DNA of 64,000 bases from JAGQPD01 sp020426865 (GTDB lineage: Bacteria; Planctomycetota; Planctomycetia; Pirellulales; Pirellulaceae): contig JAWKTN010000003.1 of the NCBI GenBank assembly GCA_041399065.1, positions 124,001-188,000 of the forward strand. The letters are read 5' to 3'. The position numbers were made by a program, and so were the translations under genes. Below the pieces are notes generated by a model. It ran no database searches. It had not been told where the DNA came from and worked only from the letters and a program-made list of their open reading frames with translations. Of this stretch, positions 54,571 through 64,000 are shown in pieces. Every line of letters begins with the position of its first letter. The stretch's first letter is position 1.

Positions 54571-55119
54571 ATGTATCTCGTGCTCAGTTGTAGTCTGAAT
54601 CCGAAAAGCCGCAGTCGAGTGATGGCACAAGAGATCCTCCAGTGTTTTCACGAAATGGCACAACCAGCGACGCTCGTCGACCTCCAGGTGTATCCGCTGC
54701 CGTTTTGCGACGCTGGGGGTTGTTATGGCGGCCCTGGGGTGGCGGAACTGGGCCAACAGATCCGCGAGGCGGCGGGGGTCATCATCGCCACCCCCATCTA
54801 TAATTACGACGTGAACGCGGCTGCGAAAAACGTAATCGAGCTAACGGGCAAGGCGTGGACGGACAAGGTTGTCGGGTTCCTCTGTGCCGCCGGTGGTGGC
54901 GTCAGTTATATGGCACCCATGGGCGTTGCCAGCAGCCTGATGCTCGACTTCCGCTCGGTCATTGTTCCCCGATTCGTATTCGCCACCGGCAAGTCGTTTG
55001 ACGACGATAATCGCCTGGCGGATGACGACGTTCGCGGGCGAATCACGGAACTGGCAACTACGCTACACCGTTTCAGTTCCGCACTTAACGCCGGTGCCGG
55101 CGATGATGGACGGAAGTAG
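54571..55119 (+). CDS. NADPH-dependent FMN reductase-like flavoprotein
   Basis: 182 residues. SCSLNPKSRSR is the phosphate-binding loop for FMN, then ATPIYNYDVNAAAKNVIEL as in NAD(P)H-dependent FMN/azo reductases, and VVGFLCAAGGGVSYMAP. Cytosolic flavodoxin-fold reductase. Divergent from the beta-helix gene. Confidence 0.9.
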   Translation: MYLVLSCSLNPKSRSRVMAQEILQCFHEMAQPATLVDLQVYPLPFCDAGGCYGGPGVAELGQQIREAAGVIIATPIYNYDVNAAAKNVIELTGKAWTDKVVGFLCAAGGGVSYMAPMGVASSLMLDFRSVIVPRFVFATGKSFDDDNRLADDDVRGRITELATTLHRFSSALNAGAGDDGRK

Positions 55120-55126
55120 CTCGCCG

Positions 55127-55726
55127 CTACGGATGTTGCGAAACGGAAGCGTGTACGGTTCGATTCTTGGCGGGCTTCCCGCCATTGGTCGTTCGCTGTC
55201 GATCGCCTTCGCCAAACGTGGAAAAGAATGCGTCCACGCGTTCCTGGCGACTATGTCCTGTCTGCATCGTATGCACGACGCCGCCGGCATGCGAACTCGT
55301 CAGCAACCGATGGACCTCCGCCGCCAGTTGCTCGGGATCGATATCACGTTCCAAACACATCGCGACCCCCTGGGCACGGAGCGATTCCATCCGTTCCCAA
55401 GAGAGCTGTTCGCACAACATCACGATCGGAATGTGACTCGTTTGTGCCGTCTTTTTCAAGTAGTCGAGAAAATAGTTCTGGTCGTCGTCGGGATTGGGAA
55501 TGTCGGTCACCAGGACCTTGGGCACTTCGGTCATCGCCAGCCAGTAGCCGTGCATTCCGTGGCGGGCCCAGACAATTCGTGCTCCGTGAGCCGACAACGC
55601 CGGTTCGAAGTGCTGCAGGAGCTGCGCATCCTTGACGACAAACAAAACCGTGTTCTCGTTCTGCGGAAGGGTATTCTCGGTACGGATACCAGTGCTGTTA
55701 CTTGGGATTGAAGCGTGGCGTTGCAT
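55127..55726 (-). CDS. Response-regulator receiver protein without output domain
   Basis: 199 residues: receiver at about 25-145 with VLFVVKDAQLLQHF (strand 1, acidic pair weak), VLVTDIPNPDDD (phospho-Asp candidate), IPIVMLCEQLS and a C-terminal helix DPEQLAAEVHRLL. The last 50 residues are unassigned and basic. No kinase adjoins. Possibly diverged. Confidence 0.7.
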   Translation of the reverse strand: MQRHASIPSNSTGIRTENTLPQNENTVLFVVKDAQLLQHFEPALSAHGARIVWARHGMHGYWLAMTEVPKVLVTDIPNPDDDQNYFLDYLKKTAQTSHIPIVMLCEQLSWERMESLRAQGVAMCLERDIDPEQLAAEVHRLLTSSHAGGVVHTMQTGHSRQERVDAFFSTFGEGDRQRTTNGGKPAKNRTVHASVSQHP

Positions 55727-55941
55727 GGCAATGCTCCGTCGGTCGGGCTGGCCGCGTTCGCGTCGAACGGAAACGCGGTGTCGATGGGTAGGCTAGTCGT
55801 AAATCCGCAGATCCCAATACCAAACAGAACACAGATCTGCAAACCGAGAAAACCTAGCATACGCCGCGCATCAAGCAAACAAATTCTTGCCGCCGCTCCG
55901 TCAAATGCCGCCGAGACGGACCGAGAAGACCTTCCTGCGGG

Positions 55942-58779
55942 CTACTTGACCACGAAGTTAATGAGTCGGCCAGGTACGACCACACATTTGACCAATTGTT
56001 TTCCGGCAAGCAATTCGGCAACCCGTTCATCCTGGCGCGCTCTTTCCTCGATTTCCGATTGTGACGATTCTGCCGGTACCACGACTTTTGCCCGTACCTT
56101 TCCATTGACCTGCACCGGAATCTCGACCTGATCATCCTTCGTCCACTTCTCGTCGAATTTTGGCCAGGGTTCGTAGGCCAAGGTCTGGGAGTTACCCAGG
56201 ATTTGCCAGAGTTCTTCCGCAATATGCGGCGCGAATGGCGCTAACAACAGCACGAACGACTTCATCACCGAATGCGGACGCGTCGACTGCTTGGTATAAA
56301 AGTTCACAAACTCCATCATACGTGAAATGGCAGTATTGAAGCTTAATGCGTCAATATCGCGAGTCACGGCCTGAATGGTCTTGTGCAGCACTCGCAATTG
56401 CTCAGCGGTCGGCTCCGTATTCTTGACACTCGCGTTGATCGTCAATTCTTCCGCCGCGTCGTCGACGATCATCCGCCAGACGCGATTGAGAAATCCATGC
56501 ACACCGTTCACTCCGTCCATGCTCCACGGTTTGGCCTGCTCGAGCGGCCCCATGAACATCTCGTACAACCGAAGCGAATCGGCACCGTAGTCCTCAATGA
56601 TCATGTCGGGATTAATAACATTCCCGCGACTCTTTGACATCTTATGGGCACGGCTGTCCAAACGTACCGACGGATCGGACCTCAAAACGAAGTTGTTCTG
56701 CAACTTCTCGGTGTCAGCTGGATCCACGAGCACCGATCGAAGCGGCGCGCTCGTCTGCGGATGCAGCGGCTGCTTGTTTTCGTCCCATTTCACGTTCTGG
56801 GCACTGGTCCATTGACCATCTTCGGATTGATAGCCCGTGATCTCGACTTCACCGAGGATCATGCCCTGGTTGATCAGCTTCTGGAATGGCTCGGGGGTGC
56901 TCACCACACCCCGGTCATACAACACCTTGTGCCAGAATCGGGCATAGAGCAGATGCAACACCGCGTGTTCGGCTCCACCTACGTAGAGGTCGATCGGCAT
57001 CCACGCCTTTTCGACCGCTGGGTCGATCAACGCCTGCTCGTTTGCGGGATCCAGAAATCGAAGATAGTACCAGCACGATCCGGCCCATTGCGGCATGGTA
57101 TTGGTCTCGCGTTTGTACTGCTTGCCGTCGATCACTGGGTAGAGCCATTCGCGAGGGGCCTTGTCGAGCGGAGGTTCCGGTCGACCGTGCGGCTTGAAAT
57201 CGTCCAAGTGCGGCAGATCCACCGGCAACTCACTCGCCTTGACCGCACGAATTAGCCCCGTCGGCCGCCCGTTGTCGTCCAATTCATGCAGAATCGGAAA
57301 CGGCTCGCCCCAAAAACGCTGGCGGCTGAAGAGCCAATCGCGGAGTTTATAGTTCACGGCCGAGCGGCCCAAACCGGACTCTTCCAGGTCCGCGGCGATC
57401 CGTTGCTTGAATTCCTCTGTCTTCAATCCGTCATAGGCACCCGAATTCACCGCTCGGCCATCGTCGGTCGAACAGGCCTGGCCCGCTAGAACAAGCTGAC
57501 GATCCACCTCGGTATTCTCGCCAGGATCCACAACCGCGATCACCGGCAGATCGAATTGCTTCGCAAATTCGAAGTCGCGAGTATCGTGAGCCGGCACGGC
57601 CATGATGGCGCCAGTACCGTAACTGATCAGCACGTAATCGGCAACCCAAATAGGAATCGCCTGATCATTGACCGGGTTGACCGCGTAGGCACCGGTAAAG
57701 ACACCGGTCTTTTCTTTGGCCAGTTCGGTGCGTTCCAAATCGCTTTTGGCGGATGCCTGGGTGCGGTATTTCTCGACCGCTGCTTTTTGTTCGGGCGTCG
57801 TCAATCGGTCGACGTAGGGGTGTTCCGGAGCGATCACCATGTACGTGGCGCCAAAAAGAGTGTCAGGTCGTGTGGTGTAGACGCGCAGCACATCAAGTTC
57901 GGCAACCCGTGGAAACTTGGACTTCGCTCGCGCTGCCTTCCACGATCCCAGTTTTTCCGGCGGGCCGATAAAGAAATCGACCTCCGCGCCCGTGCTGCGG
58001 CCGATCCAATTGCGCTGCAGCAACTTGATGCTCGGGGACCAATCGAGTTGCTCCAGGTCTTTATCCAGCCGATCGGCATAAGCGGTGATTCGCAACATCC
58101 ACTGGCGCAACGGACGCCGTTCCACCGGATGCCCACCTCGCTCGCTCTTGCCGTCAACGACCTCTTCGTTGGCCAACACCGTTCCCAATGCCGGGCACCA
58201 GTTGACCGGCGCCTCGGCTTGATAGGCAAGGCGGTGCTCGTCTTGGTACCGGCGCACGGCACTTTCGCCCTTTTGCCGCACGTCATTGGGAATGGGAAGC
58301 TCGGCGATCGGGCGACCTTGCTGCGATTCTGTGTCAAACCAGGTATCGTAGATTTGCAGAAAGATCCACTGTGTCCAGCGAAAATATGCCACATCGGTCG
58401 TGGCCAGCTGACGTTGCCAGTCGTAACTGAAACCGAGCATCTTCAATTGTCGACGAAAATTGGCGATGTTCTTCTCCGTCTGCTGGCGAGGATGGGTATT
58501 GGTACGAATGGCATGCTCTTCGGCCGGCAGTCCGAAGGCGTCGAAGCCCATCGGATGCATCACCGATTTGCCACGCATCCGGCCATATCGACAGACGATG
58601 TCCGTAGCCGTATAGCCTTCGGGGTGCCCTACGTGCAGCCCATCACCGCTAGGATAGGGGAACATATCCAAGACATACAGTTTCTCAGCGGCGGGCAATC
58701 GTGGGGTAGCAAATGTTTGGTGTTCGTCCCAATAGGCTTGCCATTTGGGTTCGATTTCAGCTGGGTTGTAACGTGGCAT
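55942..58779 (-). CDS. leuS: Leucyl-tRNA synthetase
   Basis: 945 residues. HIGH-type motif PYPSGDGLHVGHPEGY, KMSKS loop AHKMSKSRGNV, CP1 editing domain between (including TRPDTLFGATYMVIAPEHP), Ala-type anticodon domain at the end. Attaches Leu to tRNA-Leu, such as the CAG isoacceptor in this window. Confidence 0.97.
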   Translation of the reverse strand: MPRYNPAEIEPKWQAYWDEHQTFATPRLPAAEKLYVLDMFPYPSGDGLHVGHPEGYTATDIVCRYGRMRGKSVMHPMGFDAFGLPAEEHAIRTNTHPRQQTEKNIANFRRQLKMLGFSYDWQRQLATTDVAYFRWTQWIFLQIYDTWFDTESQQGRPIAELPIPNDVRQKGESAVRRYQDEHRLAYQAEAPVNWCPALGTVLANEEVVDGKSERGGHPVERRPLRQWMLRITAYADRLDKDLEQLDWSPSIKLLQRNWIGRSTGAEVDFFIGPPEKLGSWKAARAKSKFPRVAELDVLRVYTTRPDTLFGATYMVIAPEHPYVDRLTTPEQKAAVEKYRTQASAKSDLERTELAKEKTGVFTGAYAVNPVNDQAIPIWVADYVLISYGTGAIMAVPAHDTRDFEFAKQFDLPVIAVVDPGENTEVDRQLVLAGQACSTDDGRAVNSGAYDGLKTEEFKQRIAADLEESGLGRSAVNYKLRDWLFSRQRFWGEPFPILHELDDNGRPTGLIRAVKASELPVDLPHLDDFKPHGRPEPPLDKAPREWLYPVIDGKQYKRETNTMPQWAGSCWYYLRFLDPANEQALIDPAVEKAWMPIDLYVGGAEHAVLHLLYARFWHKVLYDRGVVSTPEPFQKLINQGMILGEVEITGYQSEDGQWTSAQNVKWDENKQPLHPQTSAPLRSVLVDPADTEKLQNNFVLRSDPSVRLDSRAHKMSKSRGNVINPDMIIEDYGADSLRLYEMFMGPLEQAKPWSMDGVNGVHGFLNRVWRMIVDDAAEELTINASVKNTEPTAEQLRVLHKTIQAVTRDIDALSFNTAISRMMEFVNFYTKQSTRPHSVMKSFVLLLAPFAPHIAEELWQILGNSQTLAYEPWPKFDEKWTKDDQVEIPVQVNGKVRAKVVVPAESSQSEIEERARQDERVAELLAGKQLVKCVVVPGRLINFVVK

Positions 58780-59005
58780 GATTGACTTAAACTAGGGAAA
58801 AACTGGGAAAAACGAGAAGCGTCCCGCGATTCTAACCGGATGATCGGAAAGCCGCAAAGGGGATGGTCAACGCTTGACGCCAACCAGACTCGCAGAAGAA
58901 TGCCCCCACGAAACTGGGAACGTTCGGATTCACTCAACGACAAATCTGCTATACTTGGGGGCTTATTCGGCCCGCCGGATCACTTTGAAAACGTAGCGGC
59001 TCATT

Positions 59006-59803
59006 ATGTTGAATACACGACAGGAACTGTTATTAGTAGACGTTGAACGCGAGGCGATGCGTCAAGCGGGCAAATTCAATGCTCAATTGATGGACTTTGT
59101 TCGTGCCCACGTGCAGGCTGGCATATCGACCGGTGAACTCGATCGAATGATCTATCAATACACGCGCGACCACGGACATACGCCGGCCTGCCTGGGGTAT
59201 CAGGGATTTCCCAAGAGTTCATGTATTAGCGTCAATGAGGTGGTTTGCCACGGGATTCCCGGGACGTATTCGCTGAAGCCGGGCGACATCGTCAACATCG
59301 ACTGCACGACCAACGTACACGGATGGCTGGGAGATCAGTCCGAGACATTTTTGATCGGCGAAGTTTCCGCGATGGCAAAGCGTGTGACACAGTGTGCCCA
59401 CGACTGTTTGTATTTGGCCATCCGAGCATTATCCCCAGGATGCCGCGTCGCGGAGATCGGGCGGGCCGTGACGTCCGAGGCCCATGCTCGCGGATTTAGC
59501 GTGGTCCGAGAATACGTCGGACATGGCATTGGACGCCGCTTTCATCAAGAGCCATCGATCCCTCATTTCCCCAATCGCCAGTCGCAATTGGATCGCCTCC
59601 ATCCGGGCATGTGTTTTACGATTGAACCGATGGTAAATGAGGGAGTCAAGGACACGGTTTTGGATCGTCGTGACGGTTGGACAGTTCGCACTCGCGACCG
59701 TAAGCTCAGCGCGCAGTTCGAACATACGATCCTGATGACCGAAGAAGGCCCGGAGATCCTCACGCTTACCAGCGATGGCCCCCAGGAAGGCCACGCATTC
59801 TAG
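59006..59803 (+). CDS. map: Methionine aminopeptidase, type I
   Basis: 265 residues. GYQGFPKSSCISVNEVVCHGIP and five metal ligands: Asp in NIDCTTN, Asp in GWLGDQSETF, His in VGHGIGRRFHQEP, Glu in FTIEPMV, Glu in AQFEHTIL. Removes the initiator Met from nascent proteins. Confidence 0.96.
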   Translation: MLNTRQELLLVDVEREAMRQAGKFNAQLMDFVRAHVQAGISTGELDRMIYQYTRDHGHTPACLGYQGFPKSSCISVNEVVCHGIPGTYSLKPGDIVNIDCTTNVHGWLGDQSETFLIGEVSAMAKRVTQCAHDCLYLAIRALSPGCRVAEIGRAVTSEAHARGFSVVREYVGHGIGRRFHQEPSIPHFPNRQSQLDRLHPGMCFTIEPMVNEGVKDTVLDRRDGWTVRTRDRKLSAQFEHTILMTEEGPEILTLTSDGPQEGHAF

Positions 59804-60009
59804 GACTGGCGACGAGTCCTGTCTTTATTGGCGACAGGCATGTGCCACTGTCATGTGCAGCGGCCCGCACAATCATCGCAATCGGTACAAACAGCCGTCA
59901 TCTGAGCGACTTTGTCGGGATGACCGTCCACCCGTCGTTCTCTGTAACCTAGATTGTTGCTAGAGCCAGAACAATCCACCAATTCTAGTACGAGCACGGA
60001 GCGGCCGAA

Positions 60010-60465
60010 ATGAACTCCCCACGCAAGAGAACTCGCTTGTTCGTCGACGGTCCCGTTCAGGGGGCCATCATTCGCAAACTGATCCTGCACTGGATCATCG
60101 CTGCGACCGTGGCGTTTCTGTATTTGCTGATCCTGCAGATGCTCTCCACCGCGGAGAAGCAGTCCCTAACAGAACATATGGCGACGTTGTGGTCGAAGTA
60201 CGGCGTCCTCGCCGTCGTCGTTGTCACGCTGTTTCCCGTTTTTATCTACGACTCGATTCGATTGAGTCACCGGTTTAGCGGTCCCATGGTGACCTTTCGA
60301 GACGCACTTCAGCGATTGTCCAACGGTGAGAAGGTCAATCCACTCACGTTCCGCAGCACGGACTTCTGGCGCGATATCGCCGGCAACTTAAACTCGGTCA
60401 GCCGTCAATTGGGCTTATTGATTGAGCCCCATCAGGCGACAACGGGCGATAGTGACGCGAAATAA
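60010..60465 (+). CDS. Two-span membrane protein with HAMP-like region
   Basis: 151 residues: two helices (about 21-44 and 64-80), then RFSGPMVTFRDALQRLSNGE and DIAGNLNSVSRQLG resembling a HAMP linker without an output domain. It precedes a TadE/TadG group on the same strand with 48 bp between; possibly one operon. Confidence 0.72.
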   Translation: MNSPRKRTRLFVDGPVQGAIIRKLILHWIIAATVAFLYLLILQMLSTAEKQSLTEHMATLWSKYGVLAVVVVTLFPVFIYDSIRLSHRFSGPMVTFRDALQRLSNGEKVNPLTFRSTDFWRDIAGNLNSVSRQLGLLIEPHQATTGDSDAK

Positions 60466-60513
60466 CTTCGCATATACCCTCCGCATCAACACATACTCAC
60501 ACAGGGCGCACCG

Positions 60514-60930
60514 ATGACATTTCTGAAACGCCGAACTTGCGGCGCTGGACGAAAACGGCGCCAAGGCACCGCCGTCGCTGAACTGGCCGTCTGCCTCCCG
60601 GTTCTCGTCGTGCTGGTACTGGCCGCCATCGAATGTTGCAGCATGATCTTCTTGATCCAGTCCTTGAACGTGGTTGCGTACGAAGGTGTCCGCATCGCGA
60701 TCCAGCACGATTCCGATAACAGCATGGTGACCGACCGATGTGATGAGGTCATCGTCGAACGCAACGTCCAGGGAGCAACCGTAACGATTGATCCAGTGGA
60801 TGTTACGACGGTTGAGCGGGGCGAGCCGATCCACATTCGCGTGACGGCACCTCCTGCTTCCAATCGCATCCTTCCGATTCGCTTCTTCACCGATGACGTC
60901 GAGGCCGATGCCATCATGATCAAGGAATAG
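60514..60930 (+). CDS. TadE-like pseudopilin
   Basis: 138 residues. QGTAVAELAVCLPVLVVLVL has the prepilin pattern (Glu5). MIFLIQSLNVVAYEGVRIAIQ fits TadE. Four bases before the VWA-protein gene, so co-translated. Confidence 0.87.
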   Translation: MTFLKRRTCGAGRKRRQGTAVAELAVCLPVLVVLVLAAIECCSMIFLIQSLNVVAYEGVRIAIQHDSDNSMVTDRCDEVIVERNVQGATVTIDPVDVTTVERGEPIHIRVTAPPASNRILPIRFFTDDVEADAIMIKE

Positions 60931-60934
60931 TCGC

Positions 60935-62080
60935 ATGTCAGCAACAATTTCATTTCGTGGTCGGCAACGCCGTCATCGACGCAAGGGCGCGATGCTGGTG
61001 CTGGTTTGCTTCATGTTGATCATCGTTCTGATCATGACTGCCTTTTCCGTGGACGTGGCTTTCATGCAATTGACGCGGACTCAACTGCGCACGGCAACCG
61101 ACGCCGCCGCTCGTGCCGGCACCGAAGCTCTGTCGCGTACCCAGTCAATTGACGACGCACGCGTCGCCGCCATTGCGGCGGCGGCGATGAACCGCGTCGC
61201 TGGCCAACCTTTATTGCTCGAAGATTCCGACGTCCTGTTTGGCAATTCGAGCAGCGACGCGGCCGGCGTGTTTTCCTTTGTCGACGGCGCGCGCCCAACA
61301 AATAGCGTGCGGGTCAACGGCCGTCGTACCGATGATTCCCTATCAGGAAGCGTACCGTTGTTTCTGGGGCATATCATGGGTCGGTCCACATTCGAGCCAG
61401 TTGTCAATAGTGCTTCGGTCAACCTGGATCGTGACATCTGCCTGGTAGTCGACCGATCCGGTTCAATGAATTCGGTCACCTCCGGCAGCGCCACACCACC
61501 CGGCTGGCGCCGCTGCGACCCACCACATCCCGCACTCAGCCGCTTCGGCGAACTGACTCAGGCCGTGCAACAGTTCATTCTCGCCCTGGAAACAACCGAA
61601 CAGCAAGAACAGTTGGGACTGGTTTCCTACTCCAGTGCCAACAACAACTGTGGCATTGCCCGAAATGATTCCGACATCGAACAGGAATTGGACCTCGACT
61701 ATACGCTGGCAACCAGCGCCATGGCGAACCTTGCCAGCAACTCGATCGAAGGGCGCACCAACATTACCGCCGGGGTTCGTGACGCGATCAGTGTCTTGAC
61801 CAATCCGGCCACCAGCCGACCGTTCGCCGTGCGGACGATGGTGGTGCTAACCGACGGGATCCACAACACTGGACCTCACCCGCGCACCTTGTGTGCGACC
61901 GCCGTTGCCAACGATATTACAATCCACACCATCACCTTCAGTGCCGAAGCCGATCAGGCAGGGATGCGGGACGTGGCACGACTGACCAGTGGACAGCATT
62001 TCCACGCCCCCAACCGTGCGCGCCTGGAAGAAATCTTCCGGGAAATCGCCCTGACGCTGCCGGTGGTCATGATCGAATAG
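60935..62080 (+). CDS. TadG-like protein with von Willebrand A domain
   Basis: 381 residues: basic leader, helix (AMLVLVCFMLIIVLIMTAFS) and LRTATDAAARAGTEALS as in TadG, then a VWA domain with MIDAS DRSGSMNS, TNITAGVRDAI and VVLTDGIHN. A surface- or membrane-attached metal-binding adhesion domain. Confidence 0.9.
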   Translation: MSATISFRGRQRRHRRKGAMLVLVCFMLIIVLIMTAFSVDVAFMQLTRTQLRTATDAAARAGTEALSRTQSIDDARVAAIAAAAMNRVAGQPLLLEDSDVLFGNSSSDAAGVFSFVDGARPTNSVRVNGRRTDDSLSGSVPLFLGHIMGRSTFEPVVNSASVNLDRDICLVVDRSGSMNSVTSGSATPPGWRRCDPPHPALSRFGELTQAVQQFILALETTEQQEQLGLVSYSSANNNCGIARNDSDIEQELDLDYTLATSAMANLASNSIEGRTNITAGVRDAISVLTNPATSRPFAVRTMVVLTDGIHNTGPHPRTLCATAVANDITIHTITFSAEADQAGMRDVARLTSGQHFHAPNRARLEEIFREIALTLPVVMIE

Positions 62081-62136
62081 ACGGCATTGCCAAATTGCAC
62101 GCTAGTGAGAGCCTTTTTACACGAACGAAAATTATT

Positions 62137-62571
62137 ATGAGCATGCTCACAAAACCAACCGTGTTGCCTCGTTGCCTTCGCGCCCGACGTCGTGATCGTC
62201 GCGGGTCGTTGACAGTGGAAATGGCGTTGACGTTGCCATTGTTGCTGTTGATCGTGATGATCAGCATCGAGTTCGGCCGGATGAACATCATTCGGCATAC
62301 GGTCGACAACGCAGCGTACGAGGCGGCGCGTCGCGGCATTGTTCCGGGGGCCACGGCAGCTGACGTCGAATCGCGTGCTCGGGAAATCATGGGGGCCGTT
62401 GGAGCCCGAGGCGTTGCCGTGACGGTCACCCCCAGCGTGATCGATCTGAACGTCGCCGAAGTAAACGTATTGGTGGAGGTGCCCGCCGACACCAACGGAT
62501 TCATCGCCCCCAAGTTCTTTTCGGGCAAGACGATGGCCGGCAATTGCACGATGAGTCGCGAGCAACTGTAG
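62137..62571 (+). CDS. TadE-like pseudopilin (second of the pair)
   Basis: 144 residues: Arg-rich leader, GSLTVEMALTLPLLLLIVM (Glu5-Met6 after cleavage), DNAAYEAARRGIV typical of TadE. Completes the TadE-TadG-TadE set. Start ATG 62137. Confidence 0.88.
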   Translation: MSMLTKPTVLPRCLRARRRDRRGSLTVEMALTLPLLLLIVMISIEFGRMNIIRHTVDNAAYEAARRGIVPGATAADVESRAREIMGAVGARGVAVTVTPSVIDLNVAEVNVLVEVPADTNGFIAPKFFSGKTMAGNCTMSREQL

Positions 62572-62734
62572 CTCGCCGTGCGATTCTTGACGCGCGAACG
62601 CGCACGTCGCGCCCCTTCTCGCTCGGACCTTGCCTCAGCAATTCCCGCCTGGGTCCTTCCATCTGGCGGCATTCCGTGTATCGTGGTTACCAGACAATGC
62701 GGAACTGGGACTATCTGTTAGGAGCCACAAGAGT

Positions 62735-63250
62735 ATGTCGCATAAAGACAAGATCCGTCATGGCCACGCGGTCGGCGGTACGGTGTTGATGACAATTGGT
62801 TTTTCCCTTTCTTTGTTGACGCTGCCCGGATCGGCCGCCGGTGACGATACGGAGGGGAGCAAGGAGAGCGGTTCCGCAACGGCGCTAGTGACACAAGCGG
62901 TGGAGGAGGACATGCATGAGTTCATGGAATACTACTTCCAACCGACTTACCGGCGGTTGAAAAGCACAATGAACAGTGCCCCCGCCGACAACGCTGGCTG
63001 GAAGGCTATCAAAGCCGATGCTTTGACCCTGGCGGAAGGAGGGAATTTGCTGCTGGACCGTCCTTCCGACGAGGATGCCAAAGCGTGGAAGCAATTGAGT
63101 ATCGAGGTTCGCAAGGCAGGTCAGGAGATGTACCAGGCGGCCAAGAAAAAGGACTTCGAGGCATCAAAGGCCAGCTACGGCGCGATGCTCAAACAGTGCA
63201 ATGCGTGTCACGACAAGTTTGCCGGTGGTGAACACCAATTGGCTCCTTGA
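62735..63250 (+). CDS. Exported cytochrome c'-type monohaem protein
   Basis: 171 residues: signal peptide (about 16-34, ending GSAAG), four-helix-bundle-like body, and a C-terminal CNACHDKF (CxxCH haem site), the layout of cytochrome c'/c556. Periplasmic. Redox partner not evident. Confidence 0.87.
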   Translation: MSHKDKIRHGHAVGGTVLMTIGFSLSLLTLPGSAAGDDTEGSKESGSATALVTQAVEEDMHEFMEYYFQPTYRRLKSTMNSAPADNAGWKAIKADALTLAEGGNLLLDRPSDEDAKAWKQLSIEVRKAGQEMYQAAKKKDFEASKASYGAMLKQCNACHDKFAGGEHQLAP

Positions 63251-63264
63251 GTGTGGATCCGGTC

Positions 63265-64000
63265 ATGAGCCATGAAGCACAATCGCGGGTCGCTCGCCAG
63301 GAGATCGATCTATACGAACCGATTGCACAGCGAACGTACACACCATCGAAGGCCGTCTTGGCCCGGAGCTCGGGATGCTACCACTACACCCCCGAAGGTC
63401 GACGCCTTGCGGATTTCACATCCGGTGTTCTTGTCGCCAACCTCGGCCATCATCCGCGACACTGGTGGCAAAGCGTTTGGGCCCATATGCAATTGATCGC
63501 GAGCGACTTGATCGACGTCGATCCGGCGAGTGATGAAAAAGAAGACATCTCTTCGTCGTTTTTGAACGCGACGACGCTGACAGCCTACAACGCGATCACC
63601 GAAATAGAAGCCCTTGCAGCACGGCGCTTGGTGCAGAACATGCAACAACAGCCGGGCGGCCGGCGAATGGAGCAAGTCCTATGGGCTGCCAGCGGCAGCG
63701 AAGCGGTGCACAAGGCCTTAACTGTGGCTCTCGCGCAACGCAAAGATGCATCGATGATCCTGGCAACTCGCTACGGCTTTCATGGGAAAAAAGGACTTGC
63801 CGGCGCCGTTACCGGTTGCGAGGCCGATCCGGAACGTGATCCACGAGTTCGGTTCATCTCGTTTCCTCAGGAGGAATGTTACAGTGTCCAACTCAGAAAG
63901 AAGCTGTTGGATCTGAAGCCCTATCGCCAGGAACTGGAACGGCTTTGGCGGGCACACGAAGGCCAGATATGCTGCCTGATCACCGAACCCTACTTGGGTG
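63265..64000 (+). CDS. Class-III (PLP-dependent) aminotransferase, N-terminal part
   Basis: Runs off the right edge; 245 residues visible. YTPEGRRLADFTSGVLVANL, LNATTLTAYNAITEIEALAA, VLWAASGSEAVHKALTVAL and TRYGFHGKK are class-III hallmarks (ornithine, acetylornithine, GABA or GSA aminotransferases). The catalytic Lys is beyond the window, so substrate is open. An in-frame GTG at 63253 could be the start. Confidence 0.85.
   Translation, partial: MSHEAQSRVARQEIDLYEPIAQRTYTPSKAVLARSSGCYHYTPEGRRLADFTSGVLVANLGHHPRHWWQSVWAHMQLIASDLIDVDPASDEKEDISSSFLNATTLTAYNAITEIEALAARRLVQNMQQQPGGRRMEQVLWAASGSEAVHKALTVALAQRKDASMILATRYGFHGKKGLAGAVTGCEADPERDPRVRFISFPQEECYSVQLRKKLLDLKPYRQELERLWRAHEGQICCLITEPYLG

Overview
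The window looks like chromosome of a planctomycete, probably in or near the Pirellulaceae. Pointers: a DUF1559 major-pilin-like protein with a type-II prepilin leader, two surface proteins with an N-terminal LEPR-like motif after an Arg-rich start, tetrahydromethanopterin (H4MPT) C1 genes, a Tad/Flp pilus locus, GC-rich sequence and many genes without a clear Shine-Dalgarno site. Assignment is from gene content only.

Layout. 1-2.3 kb (minus): HlyD-like adaptor (cut by the window edge), receiver-like protein, PII protein, exported protein. 2.4-4.2 kb: subtilisin-like surface protease. 4.3-7.5 kb: C1 block, with an ATP-grasp protein divergent from fae, a 4x16-bp tandem repeat between them, then a terminator and a methylene-H4MPT dehydrogenase. 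7.6-16.3 kb: rdgB, gltA, a WD40 protein and a 1736-aa SdrD-repeat/FG-GAP giant. 16.4-23.7 kb: small coiled-coil protein, P2A Ca2+-ATPase, membrane protein, CCA-adding enzyme, DUF1559 protein, rhodanese, then tRNA-Leu(CAG).

23.9-28.9 kb is an accessory island just after the tRNA. It carries six 83-88 bp imperfect palindromes (GAAC...GTTC) that behave like integron attC sites. Between them lie two-gene toxin-antitoxin-like modules: a small protein plus retropepsin-like protease, PIN plus partner, zeta toxin plus partner, and DUF4160/DUF2442. One cassette has no gene but a palindromic repeat, and one encodes an exported protein. No integron integrase is visible, so this reads as a CALIN (attC cluster lacking an integrase).

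29.4-39.5 kb: CPBP protease, a damaged LolA-like gene, a GH51 arabinofuranosidase, a 1161-aa protein (candidate PPi-type PEP carboxykinase), a DUF362 protein and a terpene-cyclase-fold protein. 39.8-52.2 kb: a full Tad locus (flp, prepilin peptidase, TadE, CpaB, secretin, CpaE, CpaF, TadB, TadC, secreted protein, TPR lipoprotein) preceded by a c-di-GMP-I riboswitch, so pilus expression is probably set by c-di-GMP. 52.3-64 kb: tRNA-Ala(GGC), a flippase-like membrane protein, beta-helix protein, FMN reductase, receiver protein, leuS, map, a HAMP-like protein with a second TadE/TadG/TadE pseudopilin group, a c'-type cytochrome and the start of a class-III aminotransferase.
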